From an uncultured Prevotellaceae bacterium (GTDB lineage Bacteria; Bacteroidota; Bacteroidia; Bacteroidales; Bacteroidaceae), in NCBI GenBank assembly GCA_902780635.1, contig CACZGH010000017.1:38828-102827 (forward strand): a stretch of 64,000 nucleotides of DNA, read 5' to 3'. Below the pieces are notes generated by a model that saw nothing but the letters and a program-made list of their open reading frames with translations, did not search any database and had not been told where the DNA came from. This document shows, piece after piece, positions 17,182-25,142 of this stretch (positions are counted from its first letter, which is position 1; every line of letters starts with the position of its first letter). The position numbers and the translations under genes are program-made.

Positions 17182-17865
17182 ATGAAAAAAATACTATTAT
17201 CCATGATGCTGGCACTGGCCAGTCTGACCACTTCTTATGGACAGATATGGCAGCAGTCAAGCCTGTGGCATGATCCTTTTGACATTTACGCCGGCCCTAC
17301 ACTAGGAGGCATCGCGTCCAACCTGACAGAATATGATGGTAAGACGATGGTCAGCCCCTACATCGGCGGTTTTATCCAGACGTATTTCAACAATCATTTC
17401 GGCATGAGTCTTGAGTTTGCCTACACCCGACAGGGTACGCGTGATGCCTGGGCCAACTTCCTCAGTGACGAAGACCTGGCCGTTTATGATGCCGAAGGCA
17501 ACAAAGTGGGCAGCCGTGCTCGTGGTCCTTACGAATACCGTCTAGACTATATCAATACGATATACAAGGTGCGCTATTATCCCATCCGCTATTTCAATGT
17601 TTTTGCCGGCGTGATGGCTGGTGTACATTTCAATGCCAAGTGTGAGCTTGATGACAAGTCTACCGATATCATTGACCAGATCCACAAGCGTTCCGCCCAT
17701 GTGATTGGCGGTGTGGGTTATGAGTTGAACAACCTGCAGTTTGAAGCTTATTATGGTTTCCCACTTAACAAACTGGCAAAAACCAAGAAAGGTCGTCAGG
17801 CCTTGGGCAGCGCCAAAGAGCATATCATCCTTCTTACAATAGGATATCGCATCAAGATTTATTAA
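17182..17865 (+). CDS. Outer-membrane beta-barrel protein (porin-like family)
   Basis: A 227-residue exported protein with a signal peptide (MKKILLSMMLALASLTTSYGQ). The mature part has alternating hydrophobic/polar strands and aromatic belts (FDIYAGPTLGGIAS, YFNNHFGMSLEFAYTRQG, KVRYYPIRYFNVFAGVMAGVHFN, LQFEAYYGFPLNKL, HIILLTIGYRIKIY), ending in an aromatic residue as outer-membrane barrels often do. Eight strands are plausible. It resembles the OprF/porin-like beta-barrel families common in Bacteroidetes. No ligand or transported substrate can be deduced. ATG 17182 follows directly from the promoter above. Two hairpins follow the stop codon. Confidence 0.7.
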   Translation: MKKILLSMMLALASLTTSYGQIWQQSSLWHDPFDIYAGPTLGGIASNLTEYDGKTMVSPYIGGFIQTYFNNHFGMSLEFAYTRQGTRDAWANFLSDEDLAVYDAEGNKVGSRARGPYEYRLDYINTIYKVRYYPIRYFNVFAGVMAGVHFNAKCELDDKSTDIIDQIHKRSAHVIGGVGYELNNLQFEAYYGFPLNKLAKTKKGRQALGSAKEHIILLTIGYRIKIY

Positions 17866-17872
17866 ATCAAAA

Positions 17873-17946
17873 AAGTTTCGGGTTTCCGAAACTTATAAGG
17901 AATAATGATTTAAAATGTGATGGCTTCACTCCTTCGTGAAGCCATC
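17873..17946. terminator. Paired hairpins between convergent genes
   Basis: Stem 1: AAGTTTCGG / CCGAAACTT (17873-17894), 9 bp, closely after the beta-barrel stop codon. Stem 2: GATGGCTTCAC / GTGAAGCCATC (17919-17946), 11 bp, flanked by AAAATGT and ATTTTG. Either could terminate transcription from one side. Confidence 0.65.
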
Positions 17947-17996
17947 ATTTTGTTTATTTCATATCCTTTAAAACATCCACTTGGTGCCAGAATCTG

Positions 17997-19121
17997 TCAC
18001 TTGAGGAATTCTCTGATGCGCTCCAGTGGTATACCGAAATTGAAGTTGTCGCTTCCGGCGAGTTTAGCGAAGTTGACAGCCACGACATTACCATCGGTGT
18101 CTATCACCGGACTACCGCTTGAACCTTGCACGGTGGGGATGCTATAAAGCACCCTGTCGCCGTCGGGCGTCTGTGTCACCCTACCACTGGTCATCTGTGC
18201 GCTGATACCCTTTTGTGTGTTGGCAAGCATCAGTCCTGCATTGTAACCGATCATATAAAGTTGTTGGTCGATTTTGATTTTAGCCTCCTTGTCCTTACCG
18301 TTGAAATAGTCATCATTTCCGTCACCAGCGAATTTGAAAACATAAGCGCCCTTAGGTGTTTTCTTGCTTGCCAACTGGAGCAGCGCCAGGTCAGTGCCTT
18401 CCTTCTCCGAGATTTTGAGGATATTACATGCGTTTTTGACTAAGAAATCAGAGGGACCGCTCACCTTCTCACCGTCATAAGAAATGCCTATATTGCATAC
18501 CGTACTCACTTTGACATTGCTCATATTGGTGTTTTGCAGTTCACGCGCCGTCCGTGATACCTGGTCGTACATCGCTTTGAGTTTGCGCTGCTGACTGACG
18601 ATTTGGGCAATTTTTTCCTCATCCCCATCGATGATGTTGCCAAAGAAGTCATACTCCATGTATTGTGACTTCTGCGCCTCAAGCATGTTGTATTTAGACA
18701 TGATCTGTCGTGCGGTCATCGCACATTGCATCAGAGTGGATCTGACGATACTTGCCAGATTGGCACTCAACTGCTGTGCATTGATCTCTGTAGCCGCCAC
18801 ATGTCGGTTGGTGACGAATTTCCCGTCTTTACTGACAAAAAAGCCGGTGCCAGAAATCATGGAGGCGTTACGTCTAGCTTCTGCCTCGTCGGTGGTGAAT
18901 CCGATCATGTTGCCATTCTCGTCCATGCCAGCGAAGAACAAATGATACCCTCCCGGCATTTGTATCTGATAATAAAATTTGTTGAGCACCAGCACCACAC
19001 CACTTTTCTGCTCTTCAAAAATTTCGTCAGCAGACTTCTTCCCACATGACATGACGACAAAAGCCACCATGAGCAGCCATATCCATTTAGTTTGTGTTTT
19101 CATCATTTCCATTCTTTTCAT
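17997..19121 (-). CDS. Trypsin-like serine protease lipoprotein (S1C type, no PDZ)
   Basis: A 374-residue protein. The N-terminus has a hydrophobic signal ending in VVMSC (Cys26), a probable lipobox. The protease domain shows the chymotrypsin-fold triad: His107 in VTNRHVAA, an aspartate in GTDLALLQL, and Ser335 in QGSSGSPVID. There is no PDZ domain, unlike DegP. An inserted segment of about 90 residues with helices (MLEAQKSQYMEYDFF) lies between His and Asp. It may degrade or process misfolded envelope proteins. Alternative starts exist at the ATGs 9, 15 and 18 bases in. A TAAATTTG -7 element lies at 19154-19147. Confidence 0.8.
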   Translation of the reverse strand: MKRMEMMKTQTKWIWLLMVAFVVMSCGKKSADEIFEEQKSGVVLVLNKFYYQIQMPGGYHLFFAGMDENGNMIGFTTDEAEARRNASMISGTGFFVSKDGKFVTNRHVAATEINAQQLSANLASIVRSTLMQCAMTARQIMSKYNMLEAQKSQYMEYDFFGNIIDGDEEKIAQIVSQQRKLKAMYDQVSRTARELQNTNMSNVKVSTVCNIGISYDGEKVSGPSDFLVKNACNILKISEKEGTDLALLQLASKKTPKGAYVFKFAGDGNDDYFNGKDKEAKIKIDQQLYMIGYNAGLMLANTQKGISAQMTSGRVTQTPDGDRVLYSIPTVQGSSGSPVIDTDGNVVAVNFAKLAGSDNFNFGIPLERIREFLK

Positions 19122-19146
19122 GTTTCAATATGTCAGAAAAACGCTG

Positions 19147-19154
19147 CAAATTTA
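19147..19154 (-). promoter_or_regulatory. -7 element of the serine protease gene
   Basis: TAAATTTG on the minus strand, 25 bases upstream of the 19121 start codon. No TTG was found at the usual spacing. Confidence 0.5.
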
Positions 19155-19303
19155 CGTCTTTGTCTGGAGAAATGAAAGTTTTTTGAATAAATTTTGCACA
19201 GATTGACAGTATGCAACAAAAAGTATCAAAAAAAAATCTTTCTGACACAATAATTGTGCAAACTTGTAAGTTTTTCTAAAAGAAACGAAAAAACAGGACG
19301 ATT

Positions 19304-21160
19304 ATGTGTGGAATAGTAGGTTATATAGGTCAACGTGAGGCATACCCTATCCTCATCAACGGTTTGAAAAGACTAGAATATCGTGGCTATGACTCTGCAG
19401 GCGTGGCCATCATCAACACCTCGGGGCAGTTGAATGTTTACAAAGAAAAGGGTAAAGTGCAAAACCTGGAAGAATATGTGACATCTCACGACACCACGGG
19501 CAACATCGGCATCGCTCACACCCGCTGGGCCACCCATGGCGAGCCCTCGTCTGTCAATGCCCACCCCCATCTGTCAGAGAGTGGCCGTCTGGCTTTGGTG
19601 CATAACGGCATTATAGAAAACTACGCCAACATCAAGGAATACCTGACGAGTAAAGGCTTTCACTTCAAGAGCAGCACCGACACCGAGGTATTGGTGCAGT
19701 TGATAGAGTTTGTGCAGCAGCGTTTCCATCTCGACTTAGGCCTGGCTGTGCTGTATGCCCTTCGCCGTGTGGTAGGAGCCTACGCCATCGCCGTCCTCGA
19801 CAAGGAGCACCCTGACGAACTGATTTGTGCCCGTAAGAGCAGTCCGCTGGTAGTGGGAATTGGCGATAACAACGAAGAGTTTTTCTTAGCTTCCGATGCA
19901 CTGCCCATTGTGGGTTACACCAAGCACATCGTCTATCTCAACGATGAAGAAGTGGCCGTGATTCGTCGTGGCGAGAAGATGACCGTGCGCAACTTAGCCA
20001 ATTCCCAAGCCTTCGTTAGCCCCAATGTGCATGATGTGGATATCGATTTAGACAAGCTGGAAAAGGGAGGCTTTCCCCACTATATGCTGAAAGAGATCTT
20101 CGAGCAGCCCCGCTGCATCTCCGACTGCATGCGCGGTCGTCTGTTGCCTGCTGAACACAAGATTGTGCTGAGTGCCATCAATTTGCACAAAGAGCGTCTG
20201 CTGAGTGCGGGACGTTTCATCATCGTGGCATGCGGCACCTCATGGCATGCCGGTCTCATCGGCAAACAACTGATAGAACAGTTCTGCAAAGTGCCTGTCG
20301 AGGTGGAGTACGCCAGTGAGTTCCGCTACCGCGACCCTGTCATTCTACCTTCAGATATCGTCATCGCCATCTCACAAAGCGGTGAGACAGCCGACACGTT
20401 GGCCGCCTTCAATCTGGCCAAAGCCAACGGTGCGTTGTGTTTTGGCATCGTCAACGCTGTCGGTTCGAGCATCGCGAGAGCTTCCGACACCGGTGTCTAT
20501 ATCCATGTGGGTCCGGAGATTGGTGTGGCCTCTACCAAGGCCTTTACGGGTCAGGTGACCGTTCTCACCCTCTTTGCCTTGGCATTGGGCCATGAGCGAG
20601 GTGTTTTGCCTCAAGCCGTTTACGAAGAGAACATCGACGAGTTGGCTCGCATCCCCGGAAAGATAGAAAAAATCCTGGCCCAGAATGACCAGATCAGAGA
20701 CATTGCCCGCACCCTCACCTACGCTCGCAACACACTATATATGGGTCGTGGTATGAACTATCCCGTGGCCTTGGAAGGCGCCTTAAAGTTGAAGGAGATC
20801 AGTTATATCCACGCAGAGGGTTATCCTGCCGCAGAGATGAAGCATGGCCCCATAGCCCTGATAGACGAGAACATGCCCGTGGTGTTTGTGGCTACCCACC
20901 ACCAACTATACAAAAAAATCATCAGCAATATCCAGGAGGTGATTGCCCGCAACGGACGTATCATCTCCATTGTGACCGAGGGCGACCAAGAAGTCAAAAA
21001 GATGTCATCGTTTGTCATCGAGATACCAGAGACCATCGGCACGCTGGCTCCCCTGCTGTCCGTCATCCCTCTTCAGTTGATCGCCTACCATGTGGCTGTG
21101 GTCAAAGGGCTCAATGTGGACATGCCCCGCAACCTGGCCAAAAGTGTGACAGTGGAGTAA
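19304..21160 (+). CDS. glmS: Glutamine--fructose-6-phosphate aminotransferase
   Basis: A 618-residue enzyme of normal GlmS length that makes glucosamine-6-phosphate from fructose-6-phosphate and glutamine, the first step toward UDP-GlcNAc. After Met1 the glutaminase domain starts CGIVGYIGQR with nucleophile Cys2; AHTRWATHGEPS and HNGIIENY follow. Two SIS sugar-isomerase domains come next (VACGTSWHAGLIGK, SQSGETADTLAAF, EISYIHAEGYPAAEMKHGP), and the C-terminus is LAKSVTVE. It supplies aminosugars for peptidoglycan and LPS. No glmS ribozyme was seen in the leader of about 50 bases. A strong hairpin follows the stop codon. Confidence 0.96.
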   Translation: MCGIVGYIGQREAYPILINGLKRLEYRGYDSAGVAIINTSGQLNVYKEKGKVQNLEEYVTSHDTTGNIGIAHTRWATHGEPSSVNAHPHLSESGRLALVHNGIIENYANIKEYLTSKGFHFKSSTDTEVLVQLIEFVQQRFHLDLGLAVLYALRRVVGAYAIAVLDKEHPDELICARKSSPLVVGIGDNNEEFFLASDALPIVGYTKHIVYLNDEEVAVIRRGEKMTVRNLANSQAFVSPNVHDVDIDLDKLEKGGFPHYMLKEIFEQPRCISDCMRGRLLPAEHKIVLSAINLHKERLLSAGRFIIVACGTSWHAGLIGKQLIEQFCKVPVEVEYASEFRYRDPVILPSDIVIAISQSGETADTLAAFNLAKANGALCFGIVNAVGSSIARASDTGVYIHVGPEIGVASTKAFTGQVTVLTLFALALGHERGVLPQAVYEENIDELARIPGKIEKILAQNDQIRDIARTLTYARNTLYMGRGMNYPVALEGALKLKEISYIHAEGYPAAEMKHGPIALIDENMPVVFVATHHQLYKKIISNIQEVIARNGRIISIVTEGDQEVKKMSSFVIEIPETIGTLAPLLSVIPLQLIAYHVAVVKGLNVDMPRNLAKSVTVE

Positions 21161-21162
21161 GG

Positions 21163-21220
21163 TTCGCGGTTCGCTTTTCGCTGTGGCTAAAACCACCAAC
21201 AACGAAAGGCGAACCGCGAA
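21163..21220. terminator. Bidirectional hairpin between glmS and ugd
   Basis: Arms TTCGCGGTTCGCTTTTCG (21163-21180) and CGAAAGGCGAACCGCGAA (21203-21220) pair over 18 positions with one mismatch, around a 22-base loop. It lies between two convergent stop codons. Confidence 0.7.
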
Positions 21221-21248
21221 TGGCTAATAGCAAATAGCAAAAAGCTAA

Positions 21249-22562
21249 CTACTTGCCTATACAGTGATACTCGAAGCCGTATTCCTCCAGTTCCTCACGG
21301 TCGTAGATATTGCGTCCGTCAATGACGAGGGCGTTTTTCATGGTTTTCTTCATAACACCCCAGCTGGGCAGACGGAACTGTTTCCACTCTGTGAGCATCA
21401 ACATGGCATCAGCGTCGAGCACTGCATCGTACATGTCTTTGGCATATTCTACCATATCGCCTATCCTGCGGCGGCACTCATCCATGGCTACGGGGTCGAA
21501 CACCCTGACACGGCATCCTGCCTCAAGCAGCAACTGTATGGTAACCAACGAAGTGGCCTCGCGCATATCGTCTGTATCTGGTTTGAATGCGAGTCCCCAG
21601 ACGGCGATGGTCTTTCCTTTGAGTTCACCTCTGAAGTAGCGTGAGAGTTTGTCAAAGACTACTCTCTTCTGTAGTTCGTTGACTTCCTCTACAGCTTTGA
21701 GCACATGCATCTCATAGCCTTTTTTCTCCGCAGTCTTAATCAGGGCTTTAACGTCCTTTGGGAAGCAACTGCCACCATATCCACACCCCGGATAGAGGAA
21801 TTTGCGCCCGATACGAGTGTCGGCACCAATACCCTGTCTCACCATCTCCACGTCGGCTCCCACCAGTTCGCAAAGATTGGCAATATCATTCATGAAACTG
21901 ATACGTGTGGCCAGCATGGAGTTGGCAGCGTATTTGATCATCTCAGCAGAAGGAATATCAGTGAAAATGACGCGGAAATTGTTGAGCAGGAACGGACGGT
22001 ACAGACGTGTCATCAATGAGCGTGCCCTGTCAGACTCTACGCCCACCACCACACGGTCGGGACTCATAAAGTCCTTGATGGCGGCTCCCTCCTTCAGGAA
22101 CTCAGGGTTGGAAGCCACGTCGAAAGGAATATTCTCACCACGTTTCTGCAGTTCCTCCTGTATAACCTGCTTCACTTTCTTGGCAGTGCCTACAGGCACA
22201 GTCGACTTAGTCACCAGCACAGTATAACGTTTGATGCTCTGTCCAAATTCCTTTGCCACATTGAGCACATATTTCAGGTCAGCGGAACCATCCTCATCTG
22301 GAGGCGTACCAACAGCACTGAATACGAGCGCCACATCGTCGATAACTGATTTGAGATCGGTGGTAAATTTCAGTCTTCCTGCATCAGCGTTTCTTTTCAC
22401 CATGGAATCAAGTCCTGGCTCATAGATAGGTATACGGCCTTCCAAAAGACTGTTGATTTTGTTTTGATCGATATCCACACATGTCACATGCACACCCATC
22501 TCGGCGAAGCATGCTCCACTGACCAGGCCCACATAGCCTGTGCCAACTACTGCTACATTCAT
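21249..22562 (-). CDS. ugd: UDP-glucose 6-dehydrogenase
   Basis: A 437-residue enzyme that oxidises UDP-glucose to UDP-glucuronate with NAD+, for capsule, LPS or exopolysaccharide. The NAD-binding fold opens at residue 1 (MNVAVVGTGYVGLVSGACFAEMG). The catalytic cysteine is Cys266 in YPGCGYGGSCFPKD. The motifs VTKSTVPVGTAKK and WGLAFKPDTDDMREA complete the family pattern. A related dehydrogenase acting on another UDP-sugar cannot be excluded, but all motifs fit UGD. It lies 52 bp downstream of rfbC on the same strand and is probably co-transcribed with it. Confidence 0.92.
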   Translation of the reverse strand: MNVAVVGTGYVGLVSGACFAEMGVHVTCVDIDQNKINSLLEGRIPIYEPGLDSMVKRNADAGRLKFTTDLKSVIDDVALVFSAVGTPPDEDGSADLKYVLNVAKEFGQSIKRYTVLVTKSTVPVGTAKKVKQVIQEELQKRGENIPFDVASNPEFLKEGAAIKDFMSPDRVVVGVESDRARSLMTRLYRPFLLNNFRVIFTDIPSAEMIKYAANSMLATRISFMNDIANLCELVGADVEMVRQGIGADTRIGRKFLYPGCGYGGSCFPKDVKALIKTAEKKGYEMHVLKAVEEVNELQKRVVFDKLSRYFRGELKGKTIAVWGLAFKPDTDDMREATSLVTIQLLLEAGCRVRVFDPVAMDECRRRIGDMVEYAKDMYDAVLDADAMLMLTEWKQFRLPSWGVMKKTMKNALVIDGRNIYDREELEEYGFEYHCIGK

Positions 22563-22614
22563 TTGTTGCTAAAAATAGTTTCTATTAATATTTGGTTGTC
22601 AATCTCTTAATAAA

Positions 22615-23187
22615 TCAGGCATATAAATCGATGTTAAAGTCGAACGGCGACTCTATATCCCTGAGGAAAGGATGCTTTTTGTCTCTCTCGGAGAGAATGA
22701 TTTTGTCGGCGGGCAACTGCCAGTCGATGGCCAGGTCGGGGTCATTCCATGCAATGGCGCCTTCACTCTCTGGATGATAAAACTCGTCACATTTATACTG
22801 GAAGACGGCTTCCTCTGAGAGCACGCAAAATCCGTGTGCGAAACCTCTTGGAATGAAAAACATGCGGTGGTTTTCGCCAGTCAGTTCACAGGTCACATTC
22901 TTTCCGTATGTTGGCGACCCTTTTCTGATGTCGACGGCCACATCAAGAACCCTTCCTTTGAGCACTCTGACAAGTTTGCTTTGCACGAAAGGCCATTTCT
23001 GGAAATGCAATCCACGCAAAACACCGTATGAAGACTTGCTCTCATTGTCTTGTACAAACTGGATAGTCCTCACTTGCTTGTCAAAATCTCGTTTGGAATA
23101 CGATTCGAAAAAGTAGCCTCTCGAATCCTCAAATATCTTTGGTTCGATGATAACTACACCGTCAATCTCTGTTTTGATTACTTCCAT
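22615..23187 (-). CDS. rfbC: dTDP-4-dehydrorhamnose 3,5-epimerase
   Basis: A 190-residue cupin epimerase that makes dTDP-4-dehydro-L-rhamnose, a step of L-rhamnose synthesis for surface polysaccharides. The catalytic His61 and Lys71 are visible in GVLRGLHFQKWPFVQSKLVRV. The segment PRGFAHGFCVLSEEAVFQYKCDEFYHPESEGAIAWNDPDLAI covers the sugar pocket and its tyrosine. The other rhamnose genes (rfbA, rfbB, rfbD) are not in the window. Its upstream region is an 84-bp tandem duplication that repeats the -7 promoter element. Confidence 0.94.
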   Translation of the reverse strand: MEVIKTEIDGVVIIEPKIFEDSRGYFFESYSKRDFDKQVRTIQFVQDNESKSSYGVLRGLHFQKWPFVQSKLVRVLKGRVLDVAVDIRKGSPTYGKNVTCELTGENHRMFFIPRGFAHGFCVLSEEAVFQYKCDEFYHPESEGAIAWNDPDLAIDWQLPADKIILSERDKKHPFLRDIESPFDFNIDLYA

Positions 23188-23212
23188 GTCTCATTCTTTT
23201 TCAATTTCGGCT

Positions 23213-23370
23213 GCAAAGTTACGAAAAGTTGAGAGGAGAATAAAAAGAATTCATTCTTTTTTTATCCCGAGACAGAGTAACTTCGCTGATTTGTCAGCAA
23301 AGTTACGAAAAGTTGAGAGGAGAATAAAAAGAATTCATTCTTTTTTTATCCCGAGACAGAGTAACTTCGC
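23213..23370. repeat. Two identical 74-bp direct repeats, 84-bp period, upstream of rfbC
   Basis: Copy 1 is 23213-23286 and copy 2 is 23297-23370; they are identical and separated by 10 bases. Each starts GCAAAGTTAC and ends GTAACTTCGC, an imperfect terminal inverted repeat (9 of 10), and has an inner palindrome AAAGAATTCATTCTTT. On the minus strand each copy contains TAACTTTG, the -7 promoter element, so rfbC appears to have two copies of its promoter region. Each copy also contains GTTGAGAGGAG, shared with intergenic repeats at 7.7 and 59.8 kb. Confidence 0.9.
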
Positions 23371-23394
23371 AACGAAATGGCAAAAACTCAAAAA

Positions 23395-23447
23395 GTTTCG
23401 GCATAAAAAATGAATTTGTACATTTATTATGCCGAGACTAAGAAACC
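23395..23447. terminator. Long imperfect hairpin downstream of the sugar transporter gene
   Basis: GTTTCGGCATAA and TTATGCCGAGAC pair at 11 of 12 positions around an AT-rich loop, just past the 3' end of the leftward transporter gene. It may be a terminator, or a further relative of the palindromic repeats next to it. Confidence 0.5.
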
Positions 23448-23465
23448 TGAACTTAATTTTTGCTT

Positions 23466-24851
23466 TTATTGATGACGTGCAGTATGCATATGATAACCAT
23501 ACAACATCACCACCAAGAAGCAGATCAGCGGGAGCACAAAGGAGGCGTTGGTGGCAGGCATGGAACCGAATACCGTGCCACAGTCGATGATCATCGCCTG
23601 AAGCGGTGGCAGAACCGATCCACCGAGAATAGCCATAATCAAGCCGGCAGCGCCAAATTTAGCATCATCTCCAAGACCATCAAGAGCAATTCCATAGATG
23701 GTTGGGAACATCAGCGACATGCATCCACTGACGCAGACCAGGCTATAAAGCCCCAAACGATTCTGAAATAGGATGACGCCCAACGTGAAAATCATTCCCA
23801 GAATAGCAAAGATGGCCAAAAGTTTGGCAGGTTGTAGCCATTTCATCAGATAGGTGGCGATGAACCTTGAGCAGATGAAGAAGAGCATGGCCATAATATT
23901 ATATCCTTGGCTGAGCACTTCTGCATTTCTTTCAGTCATTGCCCCCGATGTGTCTATACCCAAGAGATTTCCGATAGTGTGCTCCAATGTTGTATAATCG
24001 CCTTCTGCCAACAATAGTCGTGTGCCATATTGGATGATGAAAGTCCAGCACATAATCTGCGCACCAACATAGAAGAACTGCGCTACGACACCCTCACGAT
24101 AGCGCTTCAAGGCAAAGATGCGTCTGATGCTGGCCATTGGATGCACATCGTGGTTTTGGTCGCCCATCTTCGGCATTTTGGTGAAAAGAATGACGAGAAA
24201 CATCACCACAATGACCAGGCCAATAATCAGGTAGGGAGAGATGAGCACGCTCAAATCCTGATTTTTGAGTGTCTCAAACTCCGTTTCATTGAGCAGTGCC
24301 CGCTCATCGCTTCCCATGGGATTGAGCTTTGCCTGAATGAAATTCATGGCAACAAACATGCCTATGATAGAGCCGCATGGGTTGAAGCACTGGGCCATGT
24401 TAAGACGGCGTGTGGCTGTCGCCTCAGGTCCCATCGTCAGGATATAGGGGTTGCAGCTTGTCTCTAAGAACGACAATCCACAGGTCATAATAAAGTAGGC
24501 CACGAGGAAGCAGCCATAGACACCCACCATCTTAGCGGGGAAGAACAACAAAGCCCCAACGGCATAGAGGCCGAGTCCCATGAGCACTCCCGCCTTGTAG
24601 GAATAACGGCGTATGAAGATGGCTGCAGGGAAAGCCATACAGAAATAGCCACCATAAAAGGCCACCTGCACCAATGCTCCCTCTGTGACGCTCATGCGGA
24701 AGATTTTGGAGAATGCTTTCACCATCGGGTTAGTGATGTCGTTGGCGAAGCCCCAGAGGGCGAAGCATAATGTAACGAGCACGAAAGGCAGGAGAAAGCT
24801 CACGCCATCTTTCGTGATGAGAGAAGTCTGCTGTTGTTCTTGTTTACTCAT
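23466..24851 (-). CDS. FucP-like sugar:H+ symporter (MFS)
   Basis: A 461-residue major facilitator protein with about twelve hydrophobic helices. The opening segment FLLPFVLVTLCFALWGFANDITNPMVKAFSKIF and the later SFLETSCNPYIL and MAQCFNPCGSIIGMF are characteristic of the L-fucose permease (FucP)-like sugar symporters. It probably imports a monosaccharide; fucose is one candidate, but glucose/galactose transporters share the pattern. ATG 24851 is chosen because it begins a normal short N-terminus (MSKQEQQQTSLI); an upstream in-frame start would add 17 residues. No sugar-catabolism genes are adjacent. A TAAATTTG -7 element lies 49 bases upstream. Confidence 0.85.
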   Translation of the reverse strand: MSKQEQQQTSLITKDGVSFLLPFVLVTLCFALWGFANDITNPMVKAFSKIFRMSVTEGALVQVAFYGGYFCMAFPAAIFIRRYSYKAGVLMGLGLYAVGALLFFPAKMVGVYGCFLVAYFIMTCGLSFLETSCNPYILTMGPEATATRRLNMAQCFNPCGSIIGMFVAMNFIQAKLNPMGSDERALLNETEFETLKNQDLSVLISPYLIIGLVIVVMFLVILFTKMPKMGDQNHDVHPMASIRRIFALKRYREGVVAQFFYVGAQIMCWTFIIQYGTRLLLAEGDYTTLEHTIGNLLGIDTSGAMTERNAEVLSQGYNIMAMLFFICSRFIATYLMKWLQPAKLLAIFAILGMIFTLGVILFQNRLGLYSLVCVSGCMSLMFPTIYGIALDGLGDDAKFGAAGLIMAILGGSVLPPLQAMIIDCGTVFGSMPATNASFVLPLICFLVVMLYGYHMHTARHQ

Positions 24852-24899
24852 ATTTTCATTAGATATCTTAGTTTGATCGATTCTAGTCAAAAATCGTTG

Positions 24900-24907
24900 C
24901 AAATTTA
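24900..24907 (-). promoter_or_regulatory. -7 element of the sugar transporter gene
   Basis: TAAATTTG on the minus strand, 48 bases upstream of the chosen start codon. Confidence 0.5.
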
Positions 24908-25010
24908 AAACTTTTCCATGAGAAATAATAGATTACGTTGGCCTTTTTCGTCATCCGGGGCGAAATTAATATACATTTTCACGCCCAATGCAACCTTCCT
25001 ATTTTCAAAA

Positions 25011-25041
25011 GGGACTCAATGCTGTCTCAGCATCGAGTCCC
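25011..25041 (-). terminator. Terminator of the gltB-glnN operon
   Basis: A strong hairpin: GGGACTCAATGCTG, loop TCT, CAGCATCGAGTCCC, with one mismatch. Read on the minus strand it is followed by TTTTGAAAAT. It lies 101 bases past the glnN stop codon. Confidence 0.75.
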
Positions 25042-25142
25042 TCGCAAACTTCAAACAACCAAATTAAAGGAAGTTCTGGAGTAAAAGTGTGATCGATTTC
25101 AGACATTACTCCTATGAACTGTAGGAATTGAGTGGTACATTA

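Noticed and set aside
19200-19303. glmS ribozyme or riboswitch in the glmS leader
   Set aside because: The leader to the ATG is short and I found no conserved ribozyme pairing; that element is known mainly from Firmicutes.
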